Shown here: piece after piece, positions 14,002 through 22,997 of the stretch
Layout of the letters: every line of letters starts with the position of its first letter
Numbering within the stretch: position 1 is the stretch's first letter
Assembly (NCBI GenBank): GCA_003158175.1
Contig: PMHJ01000041.1
Coordinates: forward strand, 11,299 to 49,571
Origin: Candidatus Cybelea septentrionalis
GTDB taxonomy: Bacteria; Vulcanimicrobiota; Vulcanimicrobiia; Vulcanimicrobiales; Vulcanimicrobiaceae
Direction of reading: 5' to 3'
Length of the DNA stretch: 38,273 nt
Program-made: the position numbers and the translations under genes
The notes under the pieces: model-generated
The model's database searches: none
The model's input: the letters and a program-made list of their open reading frames with translations, nothing else
Told to the model about the DNA's origin: nothing

Positions 14002-14973
14002 CTAAATATGCTCCGTTGCCCAACAAAAATCGCCGTTCCGCTCGGCCAGGATGCGATCGAGCAATCCGCGTCCTTGCGGGCGCAGGGGCGCCATCATTAG
14101 GATCGAGCGCGTTCGTTTGCGCGTCGTACCCTTGGGCAGCAGATCGCGGGCGCAGGCCGGCGGCAGCCAGCCTTTGATGCGCCGCAGATCCCCCGCCGCG
14201 GCCCGCAGCAGCGCCGGCGTCAGCGCGGCTGAATCGTCGTCGGTGTAACCGTATTCGTCCACGGCATATGTATCGTGCTCCGGCACTCGCGCGCCTAAGA
14301 CATAGGCGCGGATGCGGCGACCGCGGCGCACCACCAAGTTAAACTCGTGACCGGCGGCGTGCTCGGAACCGTGCTTGACCCGCATCGAAATCCATCCCCA
14401 CACGGATTGCGTTCGCACGAAGCCGGCCGGGCGCTCCCGTTCGCACGACTCGAAGCACCGCCGAACGCCGTTCCAATCACCCGGTGCAAGCTGTGCCGGC
14501 CGCACGCGCTGTGCCGGCAAAGCATCCGCACGCAGCGTCAGATTCCTCGATGGCAACTCGACAAACCCAAACGTCGCGTAGAACTGCGGCCGAATATCGG
14601 AGAAGAGGTAGGCGAGCTCGTATCCGGCACTTCGCGCGCGGTCGAGCTCCGCCGCGAGCATCACGCTGGCGTAGCCACGCCCGCGATACCGTGCGGGCGT
14701 GAAGACGGCGCCAAAGCCGATTGCGCGGACCTGCCGTTCTCCGTCGTGGAGCGAACGTTCGTAGCGCTTGAACGACGCGAGAAGCGTCGAGCCGTCGTAG
14801 AGTCCGACCGTTCGATAGTGGCGCCGCCCGTAAGTGCTGCGCGCGGTTTCCAGCGTCTGCGCGACGTAGACGTCGAAGCTGCGCCGCCCGGCCCAAAGGG
14901 GAGCCGTTAGCGGCAGAATGTCGCGCGCGTAAGCGTCCGGTGCGATCTCTCGCAGGCGTACTGTTTGTTTCAG
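14002..14973 (-). CDS. GNAT N-acetyltransferase, Eis-like, probable CTG start
   Basis: About 323 residues. The N-terminal GNAT fold is recognised by VRLREIAPDAYARDILPLTAPLW and by the acetyl-CoA P-loop TPARYRGRGYASVMLAAELDRARSAG, then YLFSDIRPQFYATFGFVEL. The second half resembles a further GNAT domain, as in Eis-type proteins. An ATG exists at 15051 and a GTG at 15027, but both lie 55-80 bases inside the helicase gene. CTG at 14971-14973 overlaps the helicase stop as CTGA, has GGAAGAG five bases upstream, and gives exactly the expected N-terminus. I therefore favour a CTG start. The substrate is unknown. It is third in the leftward operon. Confidence 0.75.
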   Translation of the reverse strand: MKQTVRLREIAPDAYARDILPLTAPLWAGRRSFDVYVAQTLETARSTYGRRHYRTVGLYDGSTLLASFKRYERSLHDGERQVRAIGFGAVFTPARYRGRGYASVMLAAELDRARSAGYELAYLFSDIRPQFYATFGFVELPSRNLTLRADALPAQRVRPAQLAPGDWNGVRRCFESCERERPAGFVRTQSVWGWISMRVKHGSEHAAGHEFNLVVRRGRRIRAYVLGARVPEHDTYAVDEYGYTDDDSAALTPALLRAAAGDLRRIKGWLPPACARDLLPKGTTRKRTRSILMMAPLRPQGRGLLDRILAERNGDFCWATEHI

Positions 14974-17030
14974 CGCAGCTCTTCCAGCAGCTCGGGCGCG
15001 GTGATTCCGCGGGTCGGAGTTCCCCACGCCGTAACCAGCACGCTCCGGCACGCTCGCCTCAGCGCGTAGTGCAGCGCGCGGCGCTCTCGGTCGTTATATC
15101 GCCGCGCCGCTTTCGTTCGAAACATGTAGTAGCTGAATTTTGCCGTCCGCGCCGCTTGTGCGTCGCCCGCATTCTCTTTTGGAATCATTCCGAGTTTTGG
15201 GCTAAAAAGAAACGCGTCGGGTGCGTACCAGAGCGGAAAGGAGCCGGGGCGGACGTTTGCGACGATCGCGTGCTCGTACTCGCGTCCGAGCGCGGCCTCG
15301 ACGCTCGTCATCTGTACGAAGCCGTTCGCCGTGACGGGCGGCTCGCACGTTTCCAGATCGCTCTCCATGCGCTGCTGCGCGTGCTCGAGAATTTCGGCCG
15401 TGGTTGCATCCGGCTTCTCGCGTAGAAAACTGCGCAAGCGGTCGAGCAGCCGTTCCAGCACGAGCTGCTGCGCTAGGGCGCGCGCCGAATCCGGCGCGCC
15501 CTCGCGTGCCAAACCATCGCGCCAAACTCTGCGCGCGAAAGCTTCGAACGGCTGCGTATGCATGACGTCGAGCCACTCCAACCGCAACCGCCGAAATCGT
15601 TTGACTCGCGCCGCCGCATCCGCGCCGAGCGCATGATCTTGCTCGCCGCGAATCACGTTCCAGCCAAGGCGCAGATCCCGCTTGGCATTCCAGCGGCTCG
15701 CGCGTGCGGTCGGCGCCGGTTCGTCGTCGAAGGCAAAGAGCGGCCGTTGCGGGTCGGGCGGTTCGCTGCAGAGCATCGCCAGTGAGGCGTCGGAGAGGCC
15801 GACGGCCGGTCCGCTCAGCGTACGCAAGAGCCATTCGTGACGAAACGGATCGTAGGCGTTCCATAGCAGCGCCAACGCGTCCAAGGCGCGGCGATCCGCA
15901 AAGATATTGACGTCGCCCGAAACCACGACTGGAACGTTTGCGTCGAGCAGTGCGACTTCATAGAGCTCGACGTTGCGAACGGAACGGAAGATCACCGCGA
16001 TTCGCTGGGCGCTCACGCCTTGTGCAATCCATTCTGCGACGTGTTGCGCGACGAACGCCGCTTCGTCGAGTGCGGTCGGGGGGCGATGCACGTCGACGCG
16101 GGGCGACCGGTGCTGCACGCGCAGCTCGATGCGCGAGTCGGAGTACGCAAAGGTCGTCTCGGGTTGGGTTCTGCGGACCATTGAAATGGCCGAGGCAGGA
16201 TCTCCGCAGAGCGTTACGCCCCCCAAAGCTTCCCCGAAGATCGCGCGCAGCAGTTGCATCTCGGCATCGGTCAGCTCCTGCGCGTCGTCGACGAAGACGA
16301 ACTGGTTCCGCTCGCGCAACTCCGCTGCAAGCGCGCGGTCTTCACGCAGCGCGTGCGTCGCAGCGACGATCGCATCGCGCCCGGTCATGCGTCCCGTCGT
16401 GCGGACGAGCTGAACGTATGCGTCGTACAGTTTGGCGATAATCTTGGCGAGGTCCACCTCTCGGCGATACTGCCGAGCCAGCTCCTGCGCCGAGACGTCG
16501 AGCGAGTCGTGAAACGTGCTCTTGGTGGCGATCAGCAGCGACGGGTCGGTGAAGTTCGGCGGATTGGCATAGAATTCCGTAGCTCCGGTAAGCGCGAGCG
16601 AGAGAAAGAGCACCGGATCCACGTTCGCATCGCCCAGCCGCCGGATCAGGCGAAATGCCGATTGGAAAAAGCGTTGCGGCGAGCGCAGTCCGGGAACTTC
16701 CGGATCGAGTTGTTCCTCGGCAAACTCAGCCCACCGCATGTCGAAGAGCGGGTTGCAGGCACGCGAGAAGAGCAACTCCGCCTCAACGTCGTCGATGAGG
16801 GTGATCTCTCGGCCTTTTGCGCGAAGCAGCGCGACGGCATACTCATCGAGGCCGCGGTGCGCGTGCACGTAGAGCGGCTCGGCGTGCGGATAGAGCGCGC
16901 GGGCGCGGTTCGCCCGCTCGGCCAGCGCAGTGCTCTTGCCCGTGCCCGCAGCGCCGAGGATCGCAAGGCAGCCGTCAAAGGGCGCCTCAATGGCGGCCCG
17001 CTGGTCGTCCGTCAGTTCGAGTACGATCAA
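14970..17030 (-). CDS. SF1 (UvrD/Rep-like) DNA helicase of a split helicase-nuclease pair
   Basis: A 686-residue superfamily 1A helicase. Walker A is GAAGTGKST at residues 26-34. Motif II reads FVFVDDAQELT (about residue 245), an Asp where most UvrD proteins have Glu in DExx. A motif III-like segment is LGGVTLCGDPASAI. The late motifs are SVEAALGREYEHAIVANVRPG and ERRALHYALRRACRSVLVTAWG, which keeps the arginine of motif VI. There is no nuclease domain on this chain. The start is TTG, overlapping the stop of the upstream nuclease gene as TTGA, so the two are coupled. The pairing suggests double-strand-break end processing in the manner of AddAB or AdnAB. Confidence 0.85.
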   Translation of the reverse strand: MIVLELTDDQRAAIEAPFDGCLAILGAAGTGKSTALAERANRARALYPHAEPLYVHAHRGLDEYAVALLRAKGREITLIDDVEAELLFSRACNPLFDMRWAEFAEEQLDPEVPGLRSPQRFFQSAFRLIRRLGDANVDPVLFLSLALTGATEFYANPPNFTDPSLLIATKSTFHDSLDVSAQELARQYRREVDLAKIIAKLYDAYVQLVRTTGRMTGRDAIVAATHALREDRALAAELRERNQFVFVDDAQELTDAEMQLLRAIFGEALGGVTLCGDPASAISMVRRTQPETTFAYSDSRIELRVQHRSPRVDVHRPPTALDEAAFVAQHVAEWIAQGVSAQRIAVIFRSVRNVELYEVALLDANVPVVVSGDVNIFADRRALDALALLWNAYDPFRHEWLLRTLSGPAVGLSDASLAMLCSEPPDPQRPLFAFDDEPAPTARASRWNAKRDLRLGWNVIRGEQDHALGADAAARVKRFRRLRLEWLDVMHTQPFEAFARRVWRDGLAREGAPDSARALAQQLVLERLLDRLRSFLREKPDATTAEILEHAQQRMESDLETCEPPVTANGFVQMTSVEAALGREYEHAIVANVRPGSFPLWYAPDAFLFSPKLGMIPKENAGDAQAARTAKFSYYMFRTKAARRYNDRERRALHYALRRACRSVLVTAWGTPTRGITAPELLEELR

Positions 17031-18274
17031 CTTCCGAAACGCTGGGCTTCCGCCGGGGGTTTATTGGCACACGCCGTCTGGTATGCGCAATACGTGCAAG
17101 CCGAAGCGTTCTTGGTCGTTTCGAAATGGCGAATCTCGCCCGACGCCAGCAGAGTGCTCAGCTCGATCATTTTCTCGCGCGATCGCTCCAGATCGTCGAG
17201 GTTGATCGTTTTGCCCACCTCCAACACGACCGGGCGTACATCAAGCAGCGCATCCTTTAACGGAATGAGCACGAGCCTGCTCACGCGGTCGCCCGCGGCC
17301 GTGCGCGCCCAATAGTAGAACGGAAGCTGGAAGTCGCGAAAGCGGCGCACTTTCTCACAGTACTCCGCCGCACTCGTTGCGATGCTTCCCGTCTTATAGT
17401 CGACGACCCCGACGTTGCCCGTTCGTTCGTCGCGGTCGAGGCGATCGATGAATCCGACGAAAGCTCGTCCATCGAGATCGAGCTCGGCAGAAACTTCGCG
17501 GCCGAGCACCTCGAACGGCGCCTCCAACTCTTGCACCAAGAGCCAGTCGACATACCGCTGCGCGGTGCGTTGCGCGCGCCTGACCTGCAGCTCGAACTCC
17601 ACGCGCGTCTCGAAGCCGTCGCGATTACGTTCGAAAGCCCAAGTGACGCACTCTCGCACGCGCTTGCGCATCGCCAAGCGATCGGCGCCGCGCGGGCGGG
17701 GAAAGTCGCCGTGGAAATCCTCGAGCGCGAGATGAAAGGCGGTGCCGTACGCAGAGGCCGACGATCCGGGATCTTCCACCGCCGCGCAAGCGTACCGGTA
17801 GAACCATTTGCGCGCGCATTCGGTATACGCGTTGAGCGCCGACGCGCTAAAATGTTTCTGCCAACGCGGCACGCCGACGGCTTCCTCGGGTTCGACCGGC
17901 TCCGTCAGCTCGACTTCGACCGCCGCCTTGTCACCCTGAGGGAATTCCTTGACAAACTCTTCGACCGCAAACGCTTCGGCGACGACGAAGCGAAAGGCAT
18001 CCTCTTCCGCGCTGGACTCGCGAACGAAACGCGCGCGCCGGACAAAGAGCAGCGCGCTGTCGCGCTCGGGGGTCGGCAGAGCGAGGCGGCCGCGGTCGAT
18101 CGCGTCGAGCAGGTCGCCCGTGCGCCCTGCAAGGGTGGCGTACGCGGCACCGACGTCGTGCGGAACGCCGGAGCAACTCGAACGGATCAGCCGAAGCAGG
18201 AACGCTTCGTCTCCGGTTTTGCGCCAGCGGACGGCATCGTCAATGAAGGAACGGACTTGCGCGGCTTCCGGCAC
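17027..18274 (-). CDS. RecB-family PD-(D/E)XK nuclease with Fe-S cysteines and a vestigial helicase segment
   Basis: A 415-residue protein. The C-terminal two-thirds is an AddB/RecB-type nuclease: SALNAYTECARKWFYRY, GTAFHLALEDFH, FVGFIDRLDRDE and GVVDYKTG supply the catalytic D-x-D-x-K core. Cys153 plus Cys393, Cys396 and Cys402 (CTYCAYQTAC) form the four-cysteine iron-sulfur staple of this class. Residues 1-120 have no nuclease motif; FIDDAVRWRKTGDEAFLLRLIRS resembles the helicase segment LWNAYDPFRHEWLLRTLSG in the next gene, so this may be what remains of a degenerate helicase subunit. GTG 18274 is the only plausible start because an in-frame stop lies four codons upstream. Confidence 0.8.
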   Translation of the reverse strand: MPEAAQVRSFIDDAVRWRKTGDEAFLLRLIRSSCSGVPHDVGAAYATLAGRTGDLLDAIDRGRLALPTPERDSALLFVRRARFVRESSAEEDAFRFVVAEAFAVEEFVKEFPQGDKAAVEVELTEPVEPEEAVGVPRWQKHFSASALNAYTECARKWFYRYACAAVEDPGSSASAYGTAFHLALEDFHGDFPRPRGADRLAMRKRVRECVTWAFERNRDGFETRVEFELQVRRAQRTAQRYVDWLLVQELEAPFEVLGREVSAELDLDGRAFVGFIDRLDRDERTGNVGVVDYKTGSIATSAAEYCEKVRRFRDFQLPFYYWARTAAGDRVSRLVLIPLKDALLDVRPVVLEVGKTINLDDLERSREKMIELSTLLASGEIRHFETTKNASACTYCAYQTACANKPPAEAQRFGS

Positions 18275-18320
18275 GACGGTGTGGAGTTACAGTTTCTACC
18301 AGGCGCCCCTGCAGCCAACG

Positions 18321-18326
18321 TATAAC
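18321..18326 (+). promoter_or_regulatory. -10-like box directly before ubiX
   Basis: TATAAC ends nine bases before the ATG of ubiX. No -35 is seen at the usual distance and there is no ribosome-binding site in the gap (ggctctccg), so a leaderless transcript is likely. Confidence 0.4.
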
Positions 18327-18335
18327 GGCTCTCCG

Positions 18336-18902
18336 ATGCGGCGCATCATCATCGGCATCAGCGGGGCAAGCGGCAGTCTTTACGGTTACATGGTATTGCA
18401 AGCGCTGCGCGCCATCGGCGGCGTCGAAACGCATCTCGTCCTCACGACGGCCGCTCGCCGCACGATCGAGCTTGAAACCGAGATGACCGCCGACGACTTC
18501 GAAAGCCTGGCCGACGTCGCCCACCGGGACGACGATCTCGCAGCCGCGGTCTCGAGCGGTTCGTTTATGACCGAAGGAATGCTGATCATTCCTTGTTCGA
18601 TGAAAAGTGCGAGCGCGATCGCCTACTCGTTCAACTCGAATCTGCTCGTTCGAGCGGCGGATGTCTGCTTAAAGGAAAAGCGCCGGCTCGTACTGGTCAT
18701 TCGCGAGACGCCGCTTCATCTCGGTCATCTTCGCACGCTCGTCCGGCTTGCCGAGATCGGTGCCGTTATTCTGCCCCCGATTCCGGCCATGTACGCAAAC
18801 CCGCAGAGCGTGGACGAGATCATCGCACACACCGTCGGGAAGGCGCTCGATCAGTTCGGAATCGCCAACGAGCTTTTCAAGCGATGGCGTTCCCCGAGCT
18901 GA
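18336..18902 (+). CDS. ubiX: UbiX-family flavin prenyltransferase
   Basis: A 188-residue enzyme that joins dimethylallyl (mono)phosphate to reduced FMN to make the prenylated flavin cofactor of UbiD-type decarboxylases. Family marks are IIIGISGASGSLYGYMVLQAL at the N-terminus (FMN phosphate loop), LVLTTAARRTIELE, the segment GMLIIPCSMKSASAIAYSFNSNLLVRAADVCLKEKRRLVLVIRETPL with the catalytic Ser and Glu region, and LPPIPAMY. The length is typical. It has no UbiD partner in the window. It is divergent from the nuclease gene and its last 26 bases overlap the end of the convergent nucleotidyltransferase gene. Confidence 0.93.
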   Translation: MRRIIIGISGASGSLYGYMVLQALRAIGGVETHLVLTTAARRTIELETEMTADDFESLADVAHRDDDLAAAVSSGSFMTEGMLIIPCSMKSASAIAYSFNSNLLVRAADVCLKEKRRLVLVIRETPLHLGHLRTLVRLAEIGAVILPPIPAMYANPQSVDEIIAHTVGKALDQFGIANELFKRWRSPS

Positions 18903-19641
18903 CGAGCCGGCGCGCGAGCGCGACGTCGCTCACGCGATCTACGTTGACTGCCGTTTCGGGATAGCCCGAAATCAGCGCCCGTACCGGTGCGCCGAGAACT
19001 TTCGTCGCACGCGCCTCGGCCTGTGCGATCGACAATCGGCCAAATGCGAAGCGGGCCAGCATATCCCAGCCGAAGAGCGACGCCAGTTTGAGCGGATCCT
19101 TGCGCGCGGCCCCCAGGCGCTCGATGAAGCGTTCCAGCCGCGGGAGCGAGCGCGGCTTGATCGCAACCATGCCGCCCCCGCAAAACGTACCGTCGCGCAT
19201 GCGAGCCCACGTGTGCGGCACGTCGGGAAAGGCCCGCACGTGCGCGCCTTTCTCGACACATCCGTAGATCACGTCGGCCCCGAGCCGGCGTACGCCGGCG
19301 ACGAAGTCGTCGACGGCTGCGGCCGCGAGCACCGGGAGATCCGACGCGACCACCAAGACGTCGTCGTCCGGTTCGAATCCGTTCAGGCCGTTCTCCAAGC
19401 TGTCGGTAATGCGAACGCCGTCGGGGCGAAAATCGTCGGCGGCGCGAAGGTCGTCGCGTCCCCACGTGCTGGGGGGAGCCACCACCACGATGCGTCCAAC
19501 GGACTGCGAACGCCGGAGAGCCATCAGCACGCGTCCCGCAAGCGTTCTCCCACCAATGTCGACGAAGGCTTTGTTCGGCGCGCCCGGCTGCAGGCGTGCA
19601 ACGTCGTCCAAAGGGCCGCCGGCAAGGAGAACGGCGTTCAT
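18877..19641 (-). CDS. MobA-like nucleotidyltransferase family protein
   Basis: A 254-residue NTP_transf_3-type protein. The N-terminus MNAVLLAGGPLDDVARLQPG, then PNKAFVDIGGRTLAGRVL, carries the nucleotide-binding LAGG motif and conserved lysine. DDDVLVVASDLPVL supplies the metal-binding Asp, and FCGGGMVAIKP is the substrate region seen in MobA and GlmU-like enzymes. The precise substrate (molybdopterin, sugar phosphate or polyol) is not clear. ATG 19641 overlaps the ispE stop as ATGA and gives the canonical N-terminus; a GTG two codons earlier is possible. It is co-transcribed with ispE, a nearby pairing that may be functional but is not diagnostic. Confidence 0.8.
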   Translation of the reverse strand: MNAVLLAGGPLDDVARLQPGAPNKAFVDIGGRTLAGRVLMALRRSQSVGRIVVVAPPSTWGRDDLRAADDFRPDGVRITDSLENGLNGFEPDDDVLVVASDLPVLAAAAVDDFVAGVRRLGADVIYGCVEKGAHVRAFPDVPHTWARMRDGTFCGGGMVAIKPRSLPRLERFIERLGAARKDPLKLASLFGWDMLARFAFGRLSIAQAEARATKVLGAPVRALISGYPETAVNVDRVSDVALARRLVSSGNAIA

Positions 19642-20492
19642 TTCCACTCCGGCGTCGTCGCAAAGCGCGTCACGAAACGCTCGTACTTCGGCGGCAGCTC
19701 CAAGCGCCGTGCGATCGCCTCGATGTGCGCGTTTTCTGGTGAGAGCGTAAAGACGCAGGAACCCGACCCCGCCAAGAGCGCGTTGGTTGCGCCGGCAATG
19801 CGCAGCGCGTCGAGTGCGGACATAACCTCGGGAGTTGACGCTGCAATAACGTCGTGAAAATCGTTCTGTAGGAGCGCTTGCACGCGTGGGAACTCCGCGC
19901 GTTGCAGCGCCTCGAGCATTGCGATCGAGACGCAGCCGCTGCGGGGTCGTTGCGGACGTATCGACGCATCGATCTCTCTATATGCCTGCGCGGTGGAAAC
20001 GTCGACGGGCGGCTTCACGATCAACACATTCCACGTTGGGATCGCTCCGGCCGGCGTTACGCGCTCGCCCGTTCCTTCGACTAGCGCGGCCGTTCCCGCG
20101 AGAAAGAAGGGAACGTCCGATCCAAGCCTTCGCGCGATTTGCATCCACTCCAGGCGCGGCGCCGGTCCGATTGCGCCCGCCATCGCGGCGCGTAAGACTG
20201 CCGCGGCGTCGCTGGAACCCCCGCCCAACCCGGCCTGTACGGGAATGCGCTTGAGCAATCGCATTCGCACGGCTGGGAGTTCCTCGCCCAGCGCATGCAG
20301 CGCAGCGACGGCGAGATTGCGTTCCCCCGCGAGCTCGTCGCGGTCACACTCAAAGCTGAAGCGGGTACTCGGTTCGATCGTCAGTTCGTCCGCCAGGTCG
20401 AGCGGCACCATCACGCTGCGCACGCCGTGATATCCGTCGCTGCGCACGGCGAGCACTTCGAGCGTCAGGTTGATTTTTGCGGGTGCTCGCAC
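19638..20492 (-). CDS. ispE: 4-diphosphocytidyl-2-C-methyl-D-erythritol kinase
   Basis: A GHMP kinase that phosphorylates CDP-methylerythritol in the MEP route to isoprenoids. The 284-residue chain has APAKINLTLEVLAVRSDGYHGVRSVM at the start, the ATP-binding loop IPVQAGLGGGSSDAAAVL near residue 85, LGSDVPFFLAGTAALVEGTGE and the C-terminal GATNALLAGSGSCVFTL, all family signatures. The start is GTG 20492, with only a weak purine-rich stretch before it. It is the first gene of a two-gene leftward unit and diverges from the glycosidase gene across a gap of 66 bp. Confidence 0.95.
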   Translation of the reverse strand: MRAPAKINLTLEVLAVRSDGYHGVRSVMVPLDLADELTIEPSTRFSFECDRDELAGERNLAVAALHALGEELPAVRMRLLKRIPVQAGLGGGSSDAAAVLRAAMAGAIGPAPRLEWMQIARRLGSDVPFFLAGTAALVEGTGERVTPAGAIPTWNVLIVKPPVDVSTAQAYREIDASIRPQRPRSGCVSIAMLEALQRAEFPRVQALLQNDFHDVIAASTPEVMSALDALRIAGATNALLAGSGSCVFTLSPENAHIEAIARRLELPPKYERFVTRFATTPEWK

Positions 20493-20558
20493 CCTTTTCC
20501 GTTAGCCGCCGCGCGAGAAGGCGCCTTCGCGCCCCGCGCCGCAGTACGGAGTGTGGGC

Positions 20559-22997
20559 TTGAGTTACGACGCGCAGCGCAATGAGTTTTGCGCCTACGTC
20601 CTTAACGAATCCGAGACCCCCTACGGGCTCTTGCTCGGGAACTTCAAAGCATTCGCGCAATCGACCGCAAAAGGTGGCGTGCGGGGGCTTTGGGATGCAG
20701 ACACCGACCAGATCATCTTCGGAACGCACCACATCGCCTACCGTCTCCTCGACCGTACGTTCTTTCCGCATCAAATCGAGCACGATCTCACCTTCCTTCC
20801 CTACGCGCAGATCTCCGAGTTTACTCTCGACCACCGCGTCCACGTAACCGAGGCCTTCTACGTGCCGCACGGGCCGGAGTTCGATCGCGCCGTCGCATTC
20901 GTCGTGGACGTGACGCTCTTCAATCCAGGCGCCGAGGCACTCGACGTTTCGCTCTTTCCGTGGGCGATGCTCGTCGGGCAGCGGTTCTACGGCGAGCCCG
21001 AACACGAGGTCCGCGCTTGGAACGACGGACGTTTCATCTGCTCGAAAAATCTCGAGACCGGCGGCGAGCGCTGGTGGGGCGGATCGCGCCGTCCCGTCGC
21101 CGTCCAGCTCTCGCTACGCGAGCAGGTTTTGCTCGAAGCTATGCGCCGCGCAACGTTTTCGCAAGCCGATTCGAAACCGACGATGGGCGATGTCACGCCG
21201 CAGCAAGCAGAACTCGTGAGCCGGCGCATCTTCGGCGCCTTCGAATATCGGATTACGGTGGCGGCCGGGGCGCGCGAATCGTTGCGCCTAGCCGTCGTTT
21301 ACGATAAGGCCGGAACCGAACGCAGCCGCCCCGTTCTCGAAGCGCTGCTCTCCGATCTGCGCGCGCTGCACGATACCCAAGGCTATTTCAACGAGCGTCT
21401 CGCCGACGCGAGATTCCTCACGCCCTCCCCGGAGATCAGCCGCGGCGTGGTTTGGGCGAAGGCCAACATGCTGCGCATCGTCAAGGAGTATCCGCACGGC
21501 TGGGGCGCGACCAACTCGCCGCCCTCCGACATCCTCGTCTCACGCGACACGTCCTGGTTCGTTCACGGTTTTGATTACTTTTGGCCGGAGTTTAGTCGCA
21601 ACGCGCTCGAAGTCTTTAACGAAGCCGTCCAGGAGAACGGGCTAATGGTCGAATACGTGCGCGGCGTCACCGGTTATAAAACCGATTACGACCTGAACAT
21701 CAACGACGATACGCCGCTGCATCTCATCGCGATGCTGCACCACTACAACGCGACGCTCGACGACGAGTGGGTTCGGGAACACATTGCGCTCGTGATTCGC
21801 CTTACCGATTACCTGCTCTCGCAGCGCGACTCTCACGGCCTGGTCTATTGCCAAGCCAAAGGCGTAGACATGCACGGCATTTCCTCCTGGCGCAACATTA
21901 TTCCGTATTACACGCTCGACGGCGCCGTCACGGAGATCAATGCCGAGGCCGTCTACGCGCTCGAAGCGGCGGCAATGCTCTGCGCGGTCGTCGGCGATAA
22001 CGACCATTGGGAAAAGTACGGCGCGCAGGCTAAGAGCATGCGTACCGCGATGATGGACTATCTGTATAACGACGATACCGGCGCCTTCGTCCTCAACTAC
22101 GATCAGGACGGAAACTACCAAGACAACTTTACGGCCGACGAGATTTTCCCGGTGCTCTTCGGCGTTGCCGATCAGGCTCAGCGGCAGGCGATTCTCACGC
22201 GTTTGAAGGAGGCGGATTTCGTAACGCCGGTCGGGCTTCGCACGATTTCGACCGCCGACGCTTGGTATTTTCCATCGTATGGCTTTGGGCTGCTCGGCGG
22301 TATTTGGCCCGACCTCACGCTGTGGTTTGCCGTCGCACTTGCCCGTAACGGCATGACCGACGACGCCGTGCATTTCCTCACTCAGACCTATGCCGCGATG
22401 GAAGCCGGGAGCCCGCGCAATACGGTCCCAGGCGAGTTTGCCGAGTGGTTCGACGGCGGCTCGTTGAGCAACCGTGGAATGTATCTTTCGCCGTGGACCA
22501 GCGCGAAGTTTTTGTGGGCGGTCGCCGAAACCGTTGGCGGTTTGGATGGCTACCGCACCAGCGGACGTCCGCACTTGGCGCCCCTACGTCCGGCGGATTG
22601 GAAATGGGTCGCCGCCGCTCGGGTGCACTGGGGCGGCCGGCGATGCACGTACGTGGTTGATTTGCTCAACGATACGATTTATGCGAACATGCCCGAGCTC
22701 TCGGCGGAAGAACCGTTTGCGTGCATCTATGCCGGACGCGACGTGAGTGACGAAGTAACCATCTCGCCCGTGGAGGTCGGTGCGATCGCCTTCGAAGACG
22801 ACGCAGGCGCGGTGCGCATCTTTGTCGGTAACCTGGCCGATCGAGCGCGCGACGTGCTGCTCGAGTTTCGCGGACATACGGCTCGCGTTAACATGGCAGC
22901 CGGCGAGCTGCGCGAGGTGCACTTGATTGGCAAGCCGAGCGACCGGCGCGCGCGCGCCGCAAAACTCGACCTCGTTCGCCCGCTGGCGCGCGCGTGA
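20559..22997 (+). CDS. Six-hairpin glycosidase, amylo-alpha-1,6-glucosidase (GDE)-like
   Basis: An 812-residue protein with an N-terminal beta-sandwich region and a central (alpha/alpha)6 barrel. Recognisable segments are SYDAQRNEFCAYVLNESETPYG at the N-terminus, SRDTSWFVHGFDYFWPEFSRNAL, NINDDTPLHLIAMLHHYNATL, TADAWYFPSYGFGLLGGIWPDLTLWFAVAL and PGEFAEWFDGGSLSNRGMYLSPWTSAKFLW. These match debranching-enzyme-like glycosidases of the six-hairpin superfamily; the exact GH family and substrate are uncertain. TTG 20559 has GGAG seven bases upstream and fits the N-terminus; the open frame extends to 20295 only as a shadow of ispE. No signal peptide is seen. The last four bases overlap the next gene. 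Confidence 0.75.
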   Translation: MSYDAQRNEFCAYVLNESETPYGLLLGNFKAFAQSTAKGGVRGLWDADTDQIIFGTHHIAYRLLDRTFFPHQIEHDLTFLPYAQISEFTLDHRVHVTEAFYVPHGPEFDRAVAFVVDVTLFNPGAEALDVSLFPWAMLVGQRFYGEPEHEVRAWNDGRFICSKNLETGGERWWGGSRRPVAVQLSLREQVLLEAMRRATFSQADSKPTMGDVTPQQAELVSRRIFGAFEYRITVAAGARESLRLAVVYDKAGTERSRPVLEALLSDLRALHDTQGYFNERLADARFLTPSPEISRGVVWAKANMLRIVKEYPHGWGATNSPPSDILVSRDTSWFVHGFDYFWPEFSRNALEVFNEAVQENGLMVEYVRGVTGYKTDYDLNINDDTPLHLIAMLHHYNATLDDEWVREHIALVIRLTDYLLSQRDSHGLVYCQAKGVDMHGISSWRNIIPYYTLDGAVTEINAEAVYALEAAAMLCAVVGDNDHWEKYGAQAKSMRTAMMDYLYNDDTGAFVLNYDQDGNYQDNFTADEIFPVLFGVADQAQRQAILTRLKEADFVTPVGLRTISTADAWYFPSYGFGLLGGIWPDLTLWFAVALARNGMTDDAVHFLTQTYAAMEAGSPRNTVPGEFAEWFDGGSLSNRGMYLSPWTSAKFLWAVAETVGGLDGYRTSGRPHLAPLRPADWKWVAAARVHWGGRRCTYVVDLLNDTIYANMPELSAEEPFACIYAGRDVSDEVTISPVEVGAIAFEDDAGAVRIFVGNLADRARDVLLEFRGHTARVNMAAGELREVHLIGKPSDRRARAAKLDLVRPLARA

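Noticed and set aside
16254..17315. 353-codon plus-strand frame
   Set aside because: Shadow of the helicase and nuclease genes, which carry full motif sets on the other strand.
18748..19857. 369-codon plus-strand frame overlapping the ubiX end
   Set aside because: Shadow opposite the nucleotidyltransferase and ispE genes, which have canonical motifs and an ATGA junction.
21642..22574. 310-codon minus-strand frame
   Set aside because: Antisense shadow of the glycosidase gene; no recognisable motif or ribosome-binding site.
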